A stretch of 64,000 bases of DNA. It comes from Chryseobacterium sp. KACC 21268 (GTDB lineage Bacteria > Bacteroidota > Bacteroidia > Flavobacteriales > Weeksellaceae). Below are positions 34,799 to 44,713 of this stretch, one piece after another; position 1 is the stretch's first letter; the number at the start of each line of letters is the position of its first letter. The notes below the pieces were generated by a model. It had not been told where the DNA came from and ran no database searches. It was given only the letters and a program-made list of their open reading frames with translations. The position numbers and the translations under genes were made by a program. The stretch spans positions 3,100,001 to 3,164,000 of the forward strand of contig CP117875.1 in the NCBI GenBank assembly GCA_028736075.1, written 5' to 3'.

Positions 34799-37700
34799 TT
34801 ATTTCTTAACAAACTTGATTGTTTGTACACCCTTATCTGTAAAGATGTTAATCAGATAAGTTCCTTGAATCAATGTGTGGACGTTTAGTTTCCTTTCGTT
34901 CGACATTGTTCTCTCAGAGATTTTCTTACCATCAATAGACATAATCACAATCTTAGTAATTTTATCTTCACCACTGAAATGTAATATATCATTAACTGGG
35001 TTTGGATAAATTTGAAGCTTGATATTACTGCTCGGATTATTCACTCCTAAAGTATCATTATAAGCCAAAACAGCTAGCGACGTTTTAGACTCGCATCCAC
35101 CAATTGTCTGAGTAGCGTAATAAGATTTATTATTTACTATTAAAGTAGTCATCGGTAAAGCATTGATGTGATCTGTCGCATCAGTAGCTGTTGCATACCA
35201 TTTAATTCCCTGACCATTAACAATCAGTACACTCAGTGTATCTCCCGAATTGAAAGTTTGTGTTGTAATACCAGTCGGCGCATTCACCACATCTGCTTGG
35301 GTGATTGTAAATGATTGAGTTGTCTGACAACCATTGGCATCTGTTACAGTGACTAGGTATGGTCCTGCTGCAAGGCCGTTTGCGGTAGCTGCTGTTCCTC
35401 CACTTGGTGACCAACTGTAAGAGTATAATCCAGTTCCGCCAGTAACATTCACTGTTGCGGAACCAGTTGCACTACCATTACAAGACACATTGGTTTGTGA
35501 TCCTGCTGTTGCTACCAATGCTGTTGGTTCTGTTATTGTTACAGATACATTTCCTGTACATCCATTGGCATCTTTTACAGTTACAGTATAAGTTCCCGCT
35601 GTTAATCCCGCTCTGTCCTTTGTAAGGATACCACCGCCCCAGTTATATGTGTACGGCGCAGTTCCGCCAGATGGAGTGAGTGTAATTGATCCATTGGATC
35701 CGCCATTACAGCTTACATTATTTTTAGTTGCAGATGCACTAACTGATGATACTGTCAAAGCTACACTGTTGGATGTTGCTGTAGGTGCACAAACCCCTGA
35801 TGCAACAACTCTATATAAGTAACCATTTAATCCCGCTGTTGCTCCTGTTATTGTTAATGTAGAGGATGTAGCTCCTGAATATGGTGCTCCATTGCTGATA
35901 TTGATAAAACCCGCTCCCTGATCTACTTGCCATTGGTAACCTGTAGCATTGCTTGCTGTTGCTGTAAAAGTAGTTGTTGCTCCTGCGCAGATGGTACCTG
36001 CACTTGGCTGGGATGTTATCGCAGGTGCTGAATTTACTGTCAGTGTTGCACTGTTGGATGTTGCCGCAGGCGAACAAGCTCCAGTAGCTACAACTCTGTA
36101 AGCATAACCATTTAATCCCGCTGTTGCTTCTGTTATAGTCAATGTTCCTGTGGTAGCTCCTGAATATAGTGTTCCATTGCTGATATTGATAAATCCTGCT
36201 CCCTGATCAACTTGCCATTGGTAACCCGTAGCATTGCTAAATACTGCCGAGAAAGTTGTGTTAGATCCCGCACAAACAGTTCTTGCACTTGGCTGGGATG
36301 TTATCGCAGGTGCTGAATTTACTGTCAGTGTTGCACTGTTGGATGTTGCCGCAGGCGAACAAGATCCAGTAGCTACAACTCTGTAAGCGTAACCATTCAA
36401 AGCAGATGTTGCTCCTGTTATCGTTAATGTAGAGGATGTAGCTCCAGAATATGGTGCTACATTGCTGATATTGATAAAACCCGCTCCCTGATCAACTTGC
36501 CATTGATAACCTGTAGCATTGTTAAATACTGCAGAGAAAGTTGTGTTAGATCCCGCACAAATAGTTCTTGCACTTGGCTGAGAAGCTATCGCAGGTACTG
36601 AATTTACTGTCAATGTTGCACTGTTGGATGTTGCCGCAGGCGAACAAGCTCCAGTAGCTACAACTCTGTAAGCGTAACCATTCAAAGCAGATGTTGCTCC
36701 TGTTATAGTTAATGTTCCTGTGGTGGCTCCTGAATATGGTGCTCCATTGCTGATATTGATAAATCCTGCTCCCTGATCAACTTGCCATTGGTAACCTGTA
36801 GCATTGCTAAATACTGCCGAGAAAGTTGTGTTAGATCCCGCACAAACAGTTCTTGCACTTGGCTGGGATGTTATCGCAGGTGCTGAATTTACTGTCAGTG
36901 TTGCACTGTTGGATGTTGCCGCAGGCGAACAAGATCCAGTAGCTACAACTCTGTAAGCGTAACCATTCAAAGCAGATGTTGCTCCTGTTATTGTTAATGT
37001 AGAGGATGTAGCTCCTGAATATGGTGCTCCATTGCTGATATTGATAAAACCCGCTCCCTGATCTACTTGCCATTGGTAACCTGTAGCATTGCTTGCTGTT
37101 GCTGTAAAAGTAGTTGTTGCTCCTGCGCAGATGGTACCTGCACTTGGCTGGGATGTTATCGCAGGTGCTGAATTTACTGTCAGTGTTGCACTGTTGGATG
37201 TTGCCGCAGGCGAACAAGATCCAGTAGCTACAACTCTGTATGCATAACCATTCAAAGCAGCTGTTGCTCCTGTTATAGTCAATGTTGCTGTGGTGGCTCC
37301 TGAATATGGTGTTTCATTACTGATATTGATAAATCCTGCTCCCTGATCTACTTGCCATTGATAACCTGTAGCATTGCTAAATACTGCAGAGAAAGTTGTG
37401 TTAGATCCTGCACAAATAGTTTTTGAACTTGGCTGCGAATTAACAGATGGCGAAGAATTAACCGTCAAAGTCGCTCCATTGGATACAGCTACCGGTGCAC
37501 AAGTGCCTGTTGCTATTAATCTATATATATAACCATTAAAAGCAGCTGTTGCTCCTGTTATAGTTAATGTAGCTGTTGTAGTTCCTGAATATTGTGAATT
37601 ATTACTGATATTGATAAATCCTGCTCCCTGGTCAACTTGCCATTGGTAACCAGTAGCATTATTTGCAGCAACAGTAAAAGTAGTAGTTACTCCTGCGCAA

Positions 37701-38671
37701 ATTGTACTTGCGCTTGGCTGGGATGTTATCGCAGGTGCTGTACAAGCAGAATAAAAAGAATATCCCGTAGGTACATTAACAACTGTAGGATCATCATATT
37801 TCAAAGCAGTCCAATTGTTTCTATTTAATATAGCTGCCTTTAAAGCTGCCAGAGAAGAAAATGGAGCTCCAGCACCATTGAACTGTCCTTTCGTATAATT
37901 CTGAATATTGGTAGCAGGTGGTGTTGGCTTAAAGAAGCCCACCCAAAATGCACTGCTGGCATTTAAGCCAGGCGGCATATTGGAAGAACTTGGTCCTGCA
38001 GAACAAGCTGAATTAATCCCTATTGTATCCCATGAAGTATCAGTTGTATGTACTGAATAATAATCAATTGGGCAGTAATTCCAATGAAAACCCCCAATCA
38101 TAGTTACTCCACTTGCTGCCGGGTTTCCTGCGCCACCCTGAAACGCTATAATTTGATCTCCAGATGGTGATGATAATGACAGACCATTGGCATTACTTCC
38201 CGCAATGGAAGCTACTGTGCCTTTTGCAACATTATTGACTTTGGCACTTAAACTTTGAATAACCACCTCTGTACCAGCTGTCACATTATCACTTCCCAAA
38301 GACCAGGAAATTGAGCCTTCAGTTCCGCCATTAGCGGACTGCCAAGTATTATTTCCGAAATACCCTCTGTCGGTAAAATAAATAACTGTATTAGGTTGAA
38401 GATCTTTTAAAGCTACAAAGGAAAACTTATCGTCAGTAACTGTTTTAGTTGCATCAAAGGAAGTGATTAAAATATCTCCAGCTGATAGCGTTGTCTGAGA
38501 TTTTACAATGCCGGTTCCACTAAGCACCATTATAAAAATCATTAAATAGAAAGATTGTACTTTCTGCGATTTAATTTTTATAAGTTCAGGACCTGAAAAA
38601 AGATGACAGATAAGTCGCCGTAGTCCTGAAAAAATAAAATCCATTTTTAGTGTAGGATAAAATTTTCTCAT
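34799..38671 (-). CDS. Large T9SS adhesin with Ig-like and SprB repeats
   Basis: A 1290-residue cell-surface protein. The N-terminus is long (signal core FYLMIFIMVLSGTGIVKSQ ends near residue 59). About 60-310 is a lamin-tail/nuclease-adjacent-like domain (GDILITSFDATKTVTDDKFS, VIYFTDRGYFGNNTW). About 315-980 holds seven 95-residue repeats (TICAG...TFxAxxxNATGYQWQVDQG...LTITGA...VATGxCxPAAxSNSATLTV), Ig-like units found in gliding and attachment proteins. Two SprB-like repeats follow (NNVSCNGGSNGSITLTPSGG, NVSCNGSATGSATVNVTGG), and the end is a type A T9SS sorting domain (LQIYPNPVNDILHFSG ... QTIKFVKK). Probably an adhesin. Single gene with its own terminator. Confidence 0.9.
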   Translation of the reverse strand: MRKFYPTLKMDFIFSGLRRLICHLFSGPELIKIKSQKVQSFYLMIFIMVLSGTGIVKSQTTLSAGDILITSFDATKTVTDDKFSFVALKDLQPNTVIYFTDRGYFGNNTWQSANGGTEGSISWSLGSDNVTAGTEVVIQSLSAKVNNVAKGTVASIAGSNANGLSLSSPSGDQIIAFQGGAGNPAASGVTMIGGFHWNYCPIDYYSVHTTDTSWDTIGINSACSAGPSSSNMPPGLNASSAFWVGFFKPTPPATNIQNYTKGQFNGAGAPFSSLAALKAAILNRNNWTALKYDDPTVVNVPTGYSFYSACTAPAITSQPSASTICAGVTTTFTVAANNATGYQWQVDQGAGFINISNNSQYSGTTTATLTITGATAAFNGYIYRLIATGTCAPVAVSNGATLTVNSSPSVNSQPSSKTICAGSNTTFSAVFSNATGYQWQVDQGAGFINISNETPYSGATTATLTITGATAALNGYAYRVVATGSCSPAATSNSATLTVNSAPAITSQPSAGTICAGATTTFTATASNATGYQWQVDQGAGFINISNGAPYSGATSSTLTITGATSALNGYAYRVVATGSCSPAATSNSATLTVNSAPAITSQPSARTVCAGSNTTFSAVFSNATGYQWQVDQGAGFINISNGAPYSGATTGTLTITGATSALNGYAYRVVATGACSPAATSNSATLTVNSVPAIASQPSARTICAGSNTTFSAVFNNATGYQWQVDQGAGFINISNVAPYSGATSSTLTITGATSALNGYAYRVVATGSCSPAATSNSATLTVNSAPAITSQPSARTVCAGSNTTFSAVFSNATGYQWQVDQGAGFINISNGTLYSGATTGTLTITEATAGLNGYAYRVVATGACSPAATSNSATLTVNSAPAITSQPSAGTICAGATTTFTATASNATGYQWQVDQGAGFINISNGAPYSGATSSTLTITGATAGLNGYLYRVVASGVCAPTATSNSVALTVSSVSASATKNNVSCNGGSNGSITLTPSGGTAPYTYNWGGGILTKDRAGLTAGTYTVTVKDANGCTGNVSVTITEPTALVATAGSQTNVSCNGSATGSATVNVTGGTGLYSYSWSPSGGTAATANGLAAGPYLVTVTDANGCQTTQSFTITQADVVNAPTGITTQTFNSGDTLSVLIVNGQGIKWYATATDATDHINALPMTTLIVNNKSYYATQTIGGCESKTSLAVLAYNDTLGVNNPSSNIKLQIYPNPVNDILHFSGEDKITKIVIMSIDGKKISERTMSNERKLNVHTLIQGTYLINIFTDKGVQTIKFVKK
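35745..37739 (-). repeat. Seven tandem 285-bp repeats inside the adhesin gene
   Basis: Units of 285 bp (95 codons) run for about 2 kb. Some are almost identical at DNA level: a stretch of about 230 bp near 35845-36072 recurs at 36985-37212, exactly four units away, while neighbours differ more. Confidence 0.88.
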
Positions 38672-39401
38672 GTTTATTTATTTTTTGTTTGTTCATGGTA
38701 GTTTTAGAAAAATCACAATTATAATTAATTATTAATCAATGATTTTCACAAAACTAATTATTTTTTTACAATTTCAAAATTAAATTATCGTTTTTACATA
38801 CAATTGCGTATAAATACCTAATCGATCATTTGGCTCGATCCTTATTAATATAGTTTCTTCAAAGAACGCATCGATAAGACTTGATTAAATGATTGCAGTG
38901 GTTTTTCAATCGAAATGAAAATAATTTGAAAATTCTGAAATTTGAAATCTGCAGGAGAAATAATTGAAATAGATCAAAATTAGCAGTTATCATTGACCTA
39001 TGATATTCGATGGATAAGGATAAATCCCCTGAGATCAAGAGGCATTCGGGAGATTGTAAGTATAACTTCCCGTGATCCATATCCGTAATAACATGAAATT
39101 GGAATATTTAAAAAAAATGATATAATTGACTTTGCATTTTTTCCATGGCAACAAATCAAAAATAATTGATAGTCATAATTTGCGATCTATTATGTGATCA
39201 ATCTAAAAAGAACATCTAAAATAAGCTATCACCTTTAAAAATTCGCTGACCATATTTGCCTCGTCATTATTATATTACATCAACCTAAAAGCTCCTATAT
39301 TACATCATTTACTGAAATTATGAATTATTATTGATCATTGAGCAACTATAACTATATTAATGGCACATTATTGGTTATTTTCCGAGCATAAAATTTAAAA
39401 T
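38672..39401. other. Long intergenic region
   Basis: About 730 bp between the divergent adhesin and esterase genes. Very AT-rich. A 73-codon minus-strand frame at 38859-39080 has no domain or start context and I do not call it. No repeat or RNA gene seen. Confidence 0.45.
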
Positions 39402-40514
39402 ATGAAAAACAACATTACAAATTGGTCATTGGCAATATTTTCATTAACAATGACAATATCCTGCTCAAAAAATGAATCTTCAAAATCTGTTGATTCCAAA
39501 TCCGGAGATACACTAAATATCTCTACTCTAAAACCATCCGGACCAGCACCGGAATGGGGAAAAACGATCAAACCTGAAATGCAGGCTGTCATCGAAAAGC
39601 TAGCCAGCTATGGCGACAAACCCATTGAAACTCTTACTCCTGAAGAAGCTCGAAAAAACCATACGCCCACAAATGCTGTTATGGATCTTGTAAAAGAAAA
39701 TAATATTGCCGTTCCAGCACCTAAGGTTGATACAACAGGAGTTAATATAAAAATTGCAGGCGGTAAAATTCACGCAAGAGTTTATACACCGAAAACCGGC
39801 AGAGAATCATACCCAATTATCGTTTACTATCATGGTGGAGGCTTCGTCATTGCGGATCTTGATGTTTACAATGCATCAGCTCAGGGATTAGCAGAGCAGA
39901 CTGAATCAGTAGTGGTATCTGTTGCTTATCGTTTAGCTCCGGAAAATAAATTTCCAACAGCACATAATGATGCTTTTGCAGCCTACGAATGGGTAATTAA
40001 AAATGCCGCAACAATTAAAGGTGATCCTAAAAAAATTGCGGTGGTTGGTGAAAGTGCAGGAGGAAATCTTGCCACTAATGTATCAATTATGGCAAGAGAC
40101 AAAAAAATTATGACTCCACTACATCAGGTTCTTATCTATCCGATTGCACAATCTGACATGAATACTACATCATATACCAAATACGCTGGTGCAAAACCTC
40201 TGAACAAACCGATGATGGAATGGTTTACAAAACATTACCTCAATAATATGAATGAAGCGAAAGACCCGAGGATTTCCCTAATTAATGCAAATCTAAAAGG
40301 TCTTCCCCCAACAACGATTATTACCGCGGAGATCGACCCGCTACATGATGACGGAACGATGTTGGCTGACAAGCTTTCTGCTGCAGGAGTAAAGGTGAAC
40401 AGCAAAAACTACGAAGGTGTCACTCACGAATTTTACGGAATGGCGATCGTGGTACCACAGGCAAAAGAAGCTCAGGCTTATGCTGCTGAACAACTGAAAG
40501 CTGCTCTTAAATAA
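39402..40514 (+). CDS. Alpha/beta hydrolase (HSL-type esterase), likely lipoprotein
   Basis: A 370-residue exported esterase. The N-terminus ends in a lipobox-like MTISC (Cys21), so it is probably membrane-anchored in the periplasm or outer membrane. The hormone-sensitive-lipase marks are the oxyanion loop HGGGF (His144), the nucleophile Ser218 in GESAGG, the acid in EIDPLHDDG and the His in VTHEFYGM. It probably splits short-chain esters; the substrate is unknown. A terminator follows, so it is a single-gene unit. Confidence 0.9.
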   Translation: MKNNITNWSLAIFSLTMTISCSKNESSKSVDSKSGDTLNISTLKPSGPAPEWGKTIKPEMQAVIEKLASYGDKPIETLTPEEARKNHTPTNAVMDLVKENNIAVPAPKVDTTGVNIKIAGGKIHARVYTPKTGRESYPIIVYYHGGGFVIADLDVYNASAQGLAEQTESVVVSVAYRLAPENKFPTAHNDAFAAYEWVIKNAATIKGDPKKIAVVGESAGGNLATNVSIMARDKKIMTPLHQVLIYPIAQSDMNTTSYTKYAGAKPLNKPMMEWFTKHYLNNMNEAKDPRISLINANLKGLPPTTIITAEIDPLHDDGTMLADKLSAAGVKVNSKNYEGVTHEFYGMAIVVPQAKEAQAYAAEQLKAALK

Positions 40515-40546
40515 TATCGCAACTTTATTTAAAATTTGAAACTATA

Positions 40547-40579
40547 AAATCCCCATTATAAGACTGGGGATTTATTTTT
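40547..40579 (+). terminator. Terminator of the esterase gene
   Basis: Stem AAATCCCCA / TGGGGATTT with a loop of about nine bases, then TATTTTTA, 33 bp after the stop. Confidence 0.8.
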
Positions 40580-40620
40580 AGGATAATAAAAAATTTAATA
40601 ATACCAAATCAATCCACAAT

Positions 40621-41745
40621 ATGAATCAGCAAGAAAAAGATAACATTAAAAATTATGTTAGATATTCAGACGAGATCGAAGTTAAGCAACCCAACGAAGA
40701 TGAAGACAGTCGCGCAGTGGTAGAATCAATGGCGAGAGTCAATAAAATCATGTTTGAGAGGTATCGCCACGCCGTGCGTGATGCCCACGCCAAAAATCAT
40801 GGAATTCTTCGCGGAGAATTAGAAATCTATGACAATCTGCCTGAACATCTGGCTCAAGGTCTTTTTAAAAAACCGTGGAAGTACCCAGTGATCATCCGTT
40901 TTTCTACAGCATCTGGAATGATAGAACCCGATAAAAAATCTTCTCAGCGGGGAATGGCCATTAAAGTGATCGGTGTTGAAGGCGAAAAGTTTTTAGCCGA
41001 AGATAAAGATGCTCTGACCCAGGATTTTCTTTTAGTCAATTACCCGATCATCCCAACAGGAACAGTCAAAGATTATCTTGATCAACAGAAAAAAGTCGAG
41101 GAATATATTAACACACCCGAACTTTTTCAGAGTGTTCAGGGAGCGATGCTCGTTGCGGGAAGAAAAATTAAAAATTTAATTGGAAAAGAAGAAGACCCCA
41201 ATCATTTCAGTATACCCGGATCACATATTTTAGGTGACCGTTACTTCAGTATGGCAGCAATACGATACGGAGATTATGTTGCTAAAATTTCCATTGCTCC
41301 GAAATCAGAAAATGTCGCTAGCCTCCACGGGAAAGATATGGATGAAAATTTAATTAAGAATGAACCTGAAAGTTTTCTGACCACCATCGTAAAAAACTTT
41401 TTTGAAAATCAGACTGCTGTCTACGAACTCTCTGCACAGTTGTGTACTGATCTTGAAAAAATGCCGGTTGAAGATGGTTCCGTTCAATGGATGGAAGATG
41501 TCAGTCCGTTTCAGACAATAGCAAGTTTGACTATCAGTCCGCAAAACACGTTCAGCCCGGAACGAAGAGTGTATGGTGATGATGTTCTGAGTTTCAACCC
41601 TTTCCATTGTCTTTTAGAACACAGACCACTCGGTAACATCATGCGTGTAAGAAAACTCGCCTATGAAACCTCATCCAAATATCGTCATCATATGAATGCT
41701 GCACCACGCGTGGAGCCTAAAAGTATTGATGAATTGCCCGATTAA
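40621..41745 (+). CDS. Catalase-family haem protein (y4iL-like)
   Basis: A 374-residue protein of the short catalase-like group. The N-terminal part has the distal-His region RHAVRDAHAKNHGILRGELE (His56), then VIIRFSTASGM and SQRGMAIKVIGV, as in catalases; the end has SFNPFHCLLEHRPLGNIMRV and RKLAYETSSKYRHHMN, the region that supplies the haem-side Arg and Tyr. It lacks the large C-terminal domains of KatE. The biochemical role in this subgroup is not settled (peroxidase or hydroperoxide processing). It is an intact relative of the frameshifted gene at 18456-19429. No signal peptide. Confidence 0.87.
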   Translation: MNQQEKDNIKNYVRYSDEIEVKQPNEDEDSRAVVESMARVNKIMFERYRHAVRDAHAKNHGILRGELEIYDNLPEHLAQGLFKKPWKYPVIIRFSTASGMIEPDKKSSQRGMAIKVIGVEGEKFLAEDKDALTQDFLLVNYPIIPTGTVKDYLDQQKKVEEYINTPELFQSVQGAMLVAGRKIKNLIGKEEDPNHFSIPGSHILGDRYFSMAAIRYGDYVAKISIAPKSENVASLHGKDMDENLIKNEPESFLTTIVKNFFENQTAVYELSAQLCTDLEKMPVEDGSVQWMEDVSPFQTIASLTISPQNTFSPERRVYGDDVLSFNPFHCLLEHRPLGNIMRVRKLAYETSSKYRHHMNAAPRVEPKSIDELPD

Positions 41746-41763
41746 CTATCTGAGCAATGTATA

Positions 41764-41803
41764 AAAAAAAGAAATCCTAATTCGATCAGGATTTCTTTTT
41801 TGA
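41764..41803 (+). terminator. Terminator of the catalase-like gene
   Basis: Stem AAAAAGAAATCCT / AGGATTTCTTTTT with a nine-base loop, 19 bp after the stop. Confidence 0.85.
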
Positions 41804-41943
41804 TTAAAAATAATGTATATCTGTTTTTTTGTTAATCGATTTTTTTAAGTCGTATTTGACTGCAAGACATCACTCAAATTTAATTTAAAGTCCACTTTCA
41901 TTACACAGTATAGATCACTTCAAAAATCTTAAAAACACATTAT

Positions 41944-43038
41944 TTATTTCGCCATATCAATGACATAACGAAAACGTACATCTTCATTTTTTATCTTATC
42001 AAAAGCATCGTTGATCTCTTCGATTTTAATCAATTCTACTTCCGGCGCAATACCATTTTCTGCACAAAAATCCAAAACTTCCTGCGTCTCTTTAATGCCG
42101 CCGATCAATGATCCTCCGACAGATCTACCAAATTTAGAGACTTCCATATTATTGATTGGCTTATCATATTCTCCCAAAAGTCCTACCGTTACAAGTGAAC
42201 CTTTTACACCCAAAAGTGGAACATAGAGATTAATATCAAAACCATAAGGAATTGTGATCAGGATAAAATCAAAAGCTAATTCATGAGCTTCCATATCTTT
42301 TTTGTCTTCTGAAATAATGACTTGATCAGCACCCAACTTCATTGCCTCTTCACGCTTTTCTTCCTTGGTGGTAATGGCAGTTACATTCGCACCCATAGCT
42401 TTTGCAATCTGCACAGCCATGTGACCCAAACCACCAATTCCTACAATTGCCACTTTAGAGCCATCTTTAATATCCGCTTTTTTAAGAGGACTGTAAGTAG
42501 TTATGCCTGCGCATAGGATAGGGGCTGCATTGGAAAGTTCAAGTTTATCGGAGATTGTCAACAAAAATCCTTTGTTAACAACAATATGGCTGGAATAACC
42601 TCCAAATGTGTTATAATCAGATTCAGGATCGTTAAAGTAACCGTTGTAAGTCATTGTAGCGCCATGCTCCCCCAGACAAAACTGCTCTTCTCCATTTTTA
42701 CACGATTCGCAACTCTGGCAACTATCGATCATACAGCCAACACCTACGATCTGACCTTCGTAAAAGTCTGAGACTTCTGATCCTTTTTCAATAATTTTTC
42801 CGATCACCTCGTGACCCGGAACGCTAGGATATCTAGTATTTTTCCAATCGTTGTTTACCTGATGGATATCACTGTGACAAACTCCGCAATAAAGAACTTC
42901 GATAAGCACCTCATCCGTCTTAGGCTTATCGCGGACAACTTCCATTTCTTTTAGTGTTTTACCGTTGATCAGATCTCCGGACGCACCATAACCCTTTACA
43001 ATAAACTGGTAGTCATTATTTACAATACTTTTTTCCAT
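41944..43038 (-). CDS. Zinc-dependent alcohol dehydrogenase (MDR, YahK/cinnamyl type)
   Basis: A 364-residue NAD(P)-dependent alcohol/aldehyde oxidoreductase. Catalytic zinc ligands in YCGVCHSDIH and PGHEVIG; structural zinc Cys cluster CQSCESCKNGEEQFC; cofactor fold with VGIGGLGHMAVQIAKAMG. It fits the cinnamyl-alcohol/YahK-like branch that reduces many aldehydes. I use the ATG at 43038; the longer frame starts with GTG. A single-gene unit, possibly part of aldehyde detoxification like the block at 46.8-49.9 kb. Confidence 0.92.
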   Translation of the reverse strand: MEKSIVNNDYQFIVKGYGASGDLINGKTLKEMEVVRDKPKTDEVLIEVLYCGVCHSDIHQVNNDWKNTRYPSVPGHEVIGKIIEKGSEVSDFYEGQIVGVGCMIDSCQSCESCKNGEEQFCLGEHGATMTYNGYFNDPESDYNTFGGYSSHIVVNKGFLLTISDKLELSNAAPILCAGITTYSPLKKADIKDGSKVAIVGIGGLGHMAVQIAKAMGANVTAITTKEEKREEAMKLGADQVIISEDKKDMEAHELAFDFILITIPYGFDINLYVPLLGVKGSLVTVGLLGEYDKPINNMEVSKFGRSVGGSLIGGIKETQEVLDFCAENGIAPEVELIKIEEINDAFDKIKNEDVRFRYVIDMAK

Positions 43039-43298
43039 AATTGATAATATTTTGATTGGTTCCACATCTGAAATTAGTATCGTAAGCCAACCTTCAGATA
43101 TTCTGACATCACAATTTTCAGACCAACTGCTCTTATTACGGTATTCTTATAATTTTATCGTTGCTTAAAAAGTTTTTTTTACTTTAATATAAGGTTGACT
43201 AATGTGGTTAAAAGATTTTGTTTATTTCTGCCAATATTTTTCAGTACGATATAAACAAAGTAAATAATAGGCATAAAAGAATTATACACTTCTCTGTA

Positions 43299-44087
43299 TT
43301 AAAAGTTTTTCACAAAGCCAACCCCTACACTTTTATTCTGATAAAAAGGCATAATGATAGTCGCTGACTTTTGATTTTTCCCTCCTATCAAATGATTGAT
43401 TTTAGGATATAACCAATAGGCTAATTCTGTCGAAAGGATACCAAAACCTGCTCCCCCGACAACATCGCCGAACCAATGTTTGTCATTCAGCATTCTGTAG
43501 ACTCCTGTGAAAACAGCTAAAGAATATCCCGAAATTCCCAAGAAGAAATTGGTGTCCTTGTATTCCCTGAACATAAACTGGGCAGATGCAAATGCGATCG
43601 CAGTATGCCCTGAAGGAAACGAAAGATTGTGGGACTGATCCGGCCTCTCTTCTTTCACGATATGTTTTAAAGGCACTACAATAGCTGATGTTATCAACAT
43701 AGAAGTTCCGTAAATAATGCTTCTATCTCTAAAATTATGCTTTCCCTGCACTCCAAAAGCATTTAAACCGTACACCAAAGCAGCAGGGGCAAACTGGGTA
43801 TAATTATCCAGTCTGATATGATCCGGTTTGTGCTCGTTGATCTCATCTCTGGTAGAGAAATTCAGTTGTTTAAGACCATTCACACTTATACTCGCAACAC
43901 CATAACCAATCAATGCAGTGGGAATGATCAGTTTTTTATAATTTAAAGTATTCTTTTCGGTATTTAAAACTACTGTACTGTCTATTTTTATTTCCTGAGC
44001 CTTGATTGTATCATTATTTTGAGCTTTTCCGAAGACCGATACTAATATGAAAAGGCAGCCTGCAGTTTTATGAAGATAATTGGACAT
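43299..44087 (-). CDS. PAP2-superfamily phosphatase, exported
   Basis: A 262-residue membrane protein with a signal peptide (to about 22, VFGKAQ) and several hydrophobic segments. The three PAP2 motifs are present: KHIVKEERPD, FPSGHTAIAF and RMLNDKHWFGDVVGG. Such enzymes remove phosphate from lipid phosphates such as undecaprenyl pyrophosphate or phosphatidic acid on the outer face of the inner membrane. It ends a likely operon after the HD-hydrolase gene (15-bp gap) and a TonB receptor fragment. Confidence 0.92.
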   Translation of the reverse strand: MSNYLHKTAGCLFILVSVFGKAQNNDTIKAQEIKIDSTVVLNTEKNTLNYKKLIIPTALIGYGVASISVNGLKQLNFSTRDEINEHKPDHIRLDNYTQFAPAALVYGLNAFGVQGKHNFRDRSIIYGTSMLITSAIVVPLKHIVKEERPDQSHNLSFPSGHTAIAFASAQFMFREYKDTNFFLGISGYSLAVFTGVYRMLNDKHWFGDVVGGAGFGILSTELAYWLYPKINHLIGGKNQKSATIIMPFYQNKSVGVGFVKNF

Positions 44088-44102
44088 TTCTTTTTTTGTG
44101 TA

Positions 44103-44699
44103 TTAAAATTTGTTAGGATAATTACTGAACCGGACATTCACCTCTTTAAATTTCGAAAGGATATTTTGTCCGTATGGTGTAAAATATTGATGATTTGAAA
44201 AGAAATCATTGTTCTTCCTCACCCATTCTTCATCGGTAAAAATGAGCCAAAGGTATTTTTCGAACTCCAGTCTTAAAGCTTTTTCATATTGATAATAGAT
44301 GGTTTTTGTTAAATGGACCATATCTGCATCACACATCACCTGATCAGTTAAGAATGTCGGATGCTGGGGGTATTTTGTGGAATCAATGCATTGCAAAACT
44401 TGATTGACAAAACTATTTTCACAACCGAAGTTTTCTAAAAATGTTTTAGCAATTCTCATGCTCTCCTCCTCATGACCTTTGTAACAGGAAGCATACCCGC
44501 AATCGTGAAACCAAGCTGCAACTTGTACAATGCACATCTCATAGTCAGAAAGATGGGTTTGTAAACCAATCTCCCGCACCGCATCAACAACATCACATGT
44601 ATGTTTTATATTGTGAAATGTAAGCTGGTCCGAAAGATTTTCCGACAAAAATAATTTCACATAATTGCTTACAGCTTCAACTAAATTATTCATATCCAT
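44103..44699 (-). CDS. HD-domain hydrolase
   Basis: A 198-residue soluble metal-dependent phosphohydrolase. The His of TFHNIKHTCDVVDAV, the HD pair in AAWFHDCGYA and the Asp in VMCDADMVHL mark an HD domain. These proteins split nucleotides or phosphodiesters; the substrate is unknown. It sits 15 bp before the PAP2 gene and 14 bp after the TonB receptor fragment. Confidence 0.85.
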   Translation of the reverse strand: MDMNNLVEAVSNYVKLFLSENLSDQLTFHNIKHTCDVVDAVREIGLQTHLSDYEMCIVQVAAWFHDCGYASCYKGHEEESMRIAKTFLENFGCENSFVNQVLQCIDSTKYPQHPTFLTDQVMCDADMVHLTKTIYYQYEKALRLEFEKYLWLIFTDEEWVRKNNDFFSNHQYFTPYGQNILSKFKEVNVRFSNYPNKF

Positions 44700-44713
44700 T
44701 CTTAAGTTCTCAA

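Noticed and set aside
36831-37217. Cys/Asn-rich minus-strand frame repeated at 35811-36077
   Set aside because: It is an alternative frame of the adhesin repeats, duplicated because the repeats are.
35745-37739. CRISPR-like array from regular spacing
   Set aside because: The repeats are 285 bp, in frame and code for Ig-like domains.
38859-39080. 73-codon frame on the minus strand
   Set aside because: No domain, no start context, in AT-rich intergenic DNA.
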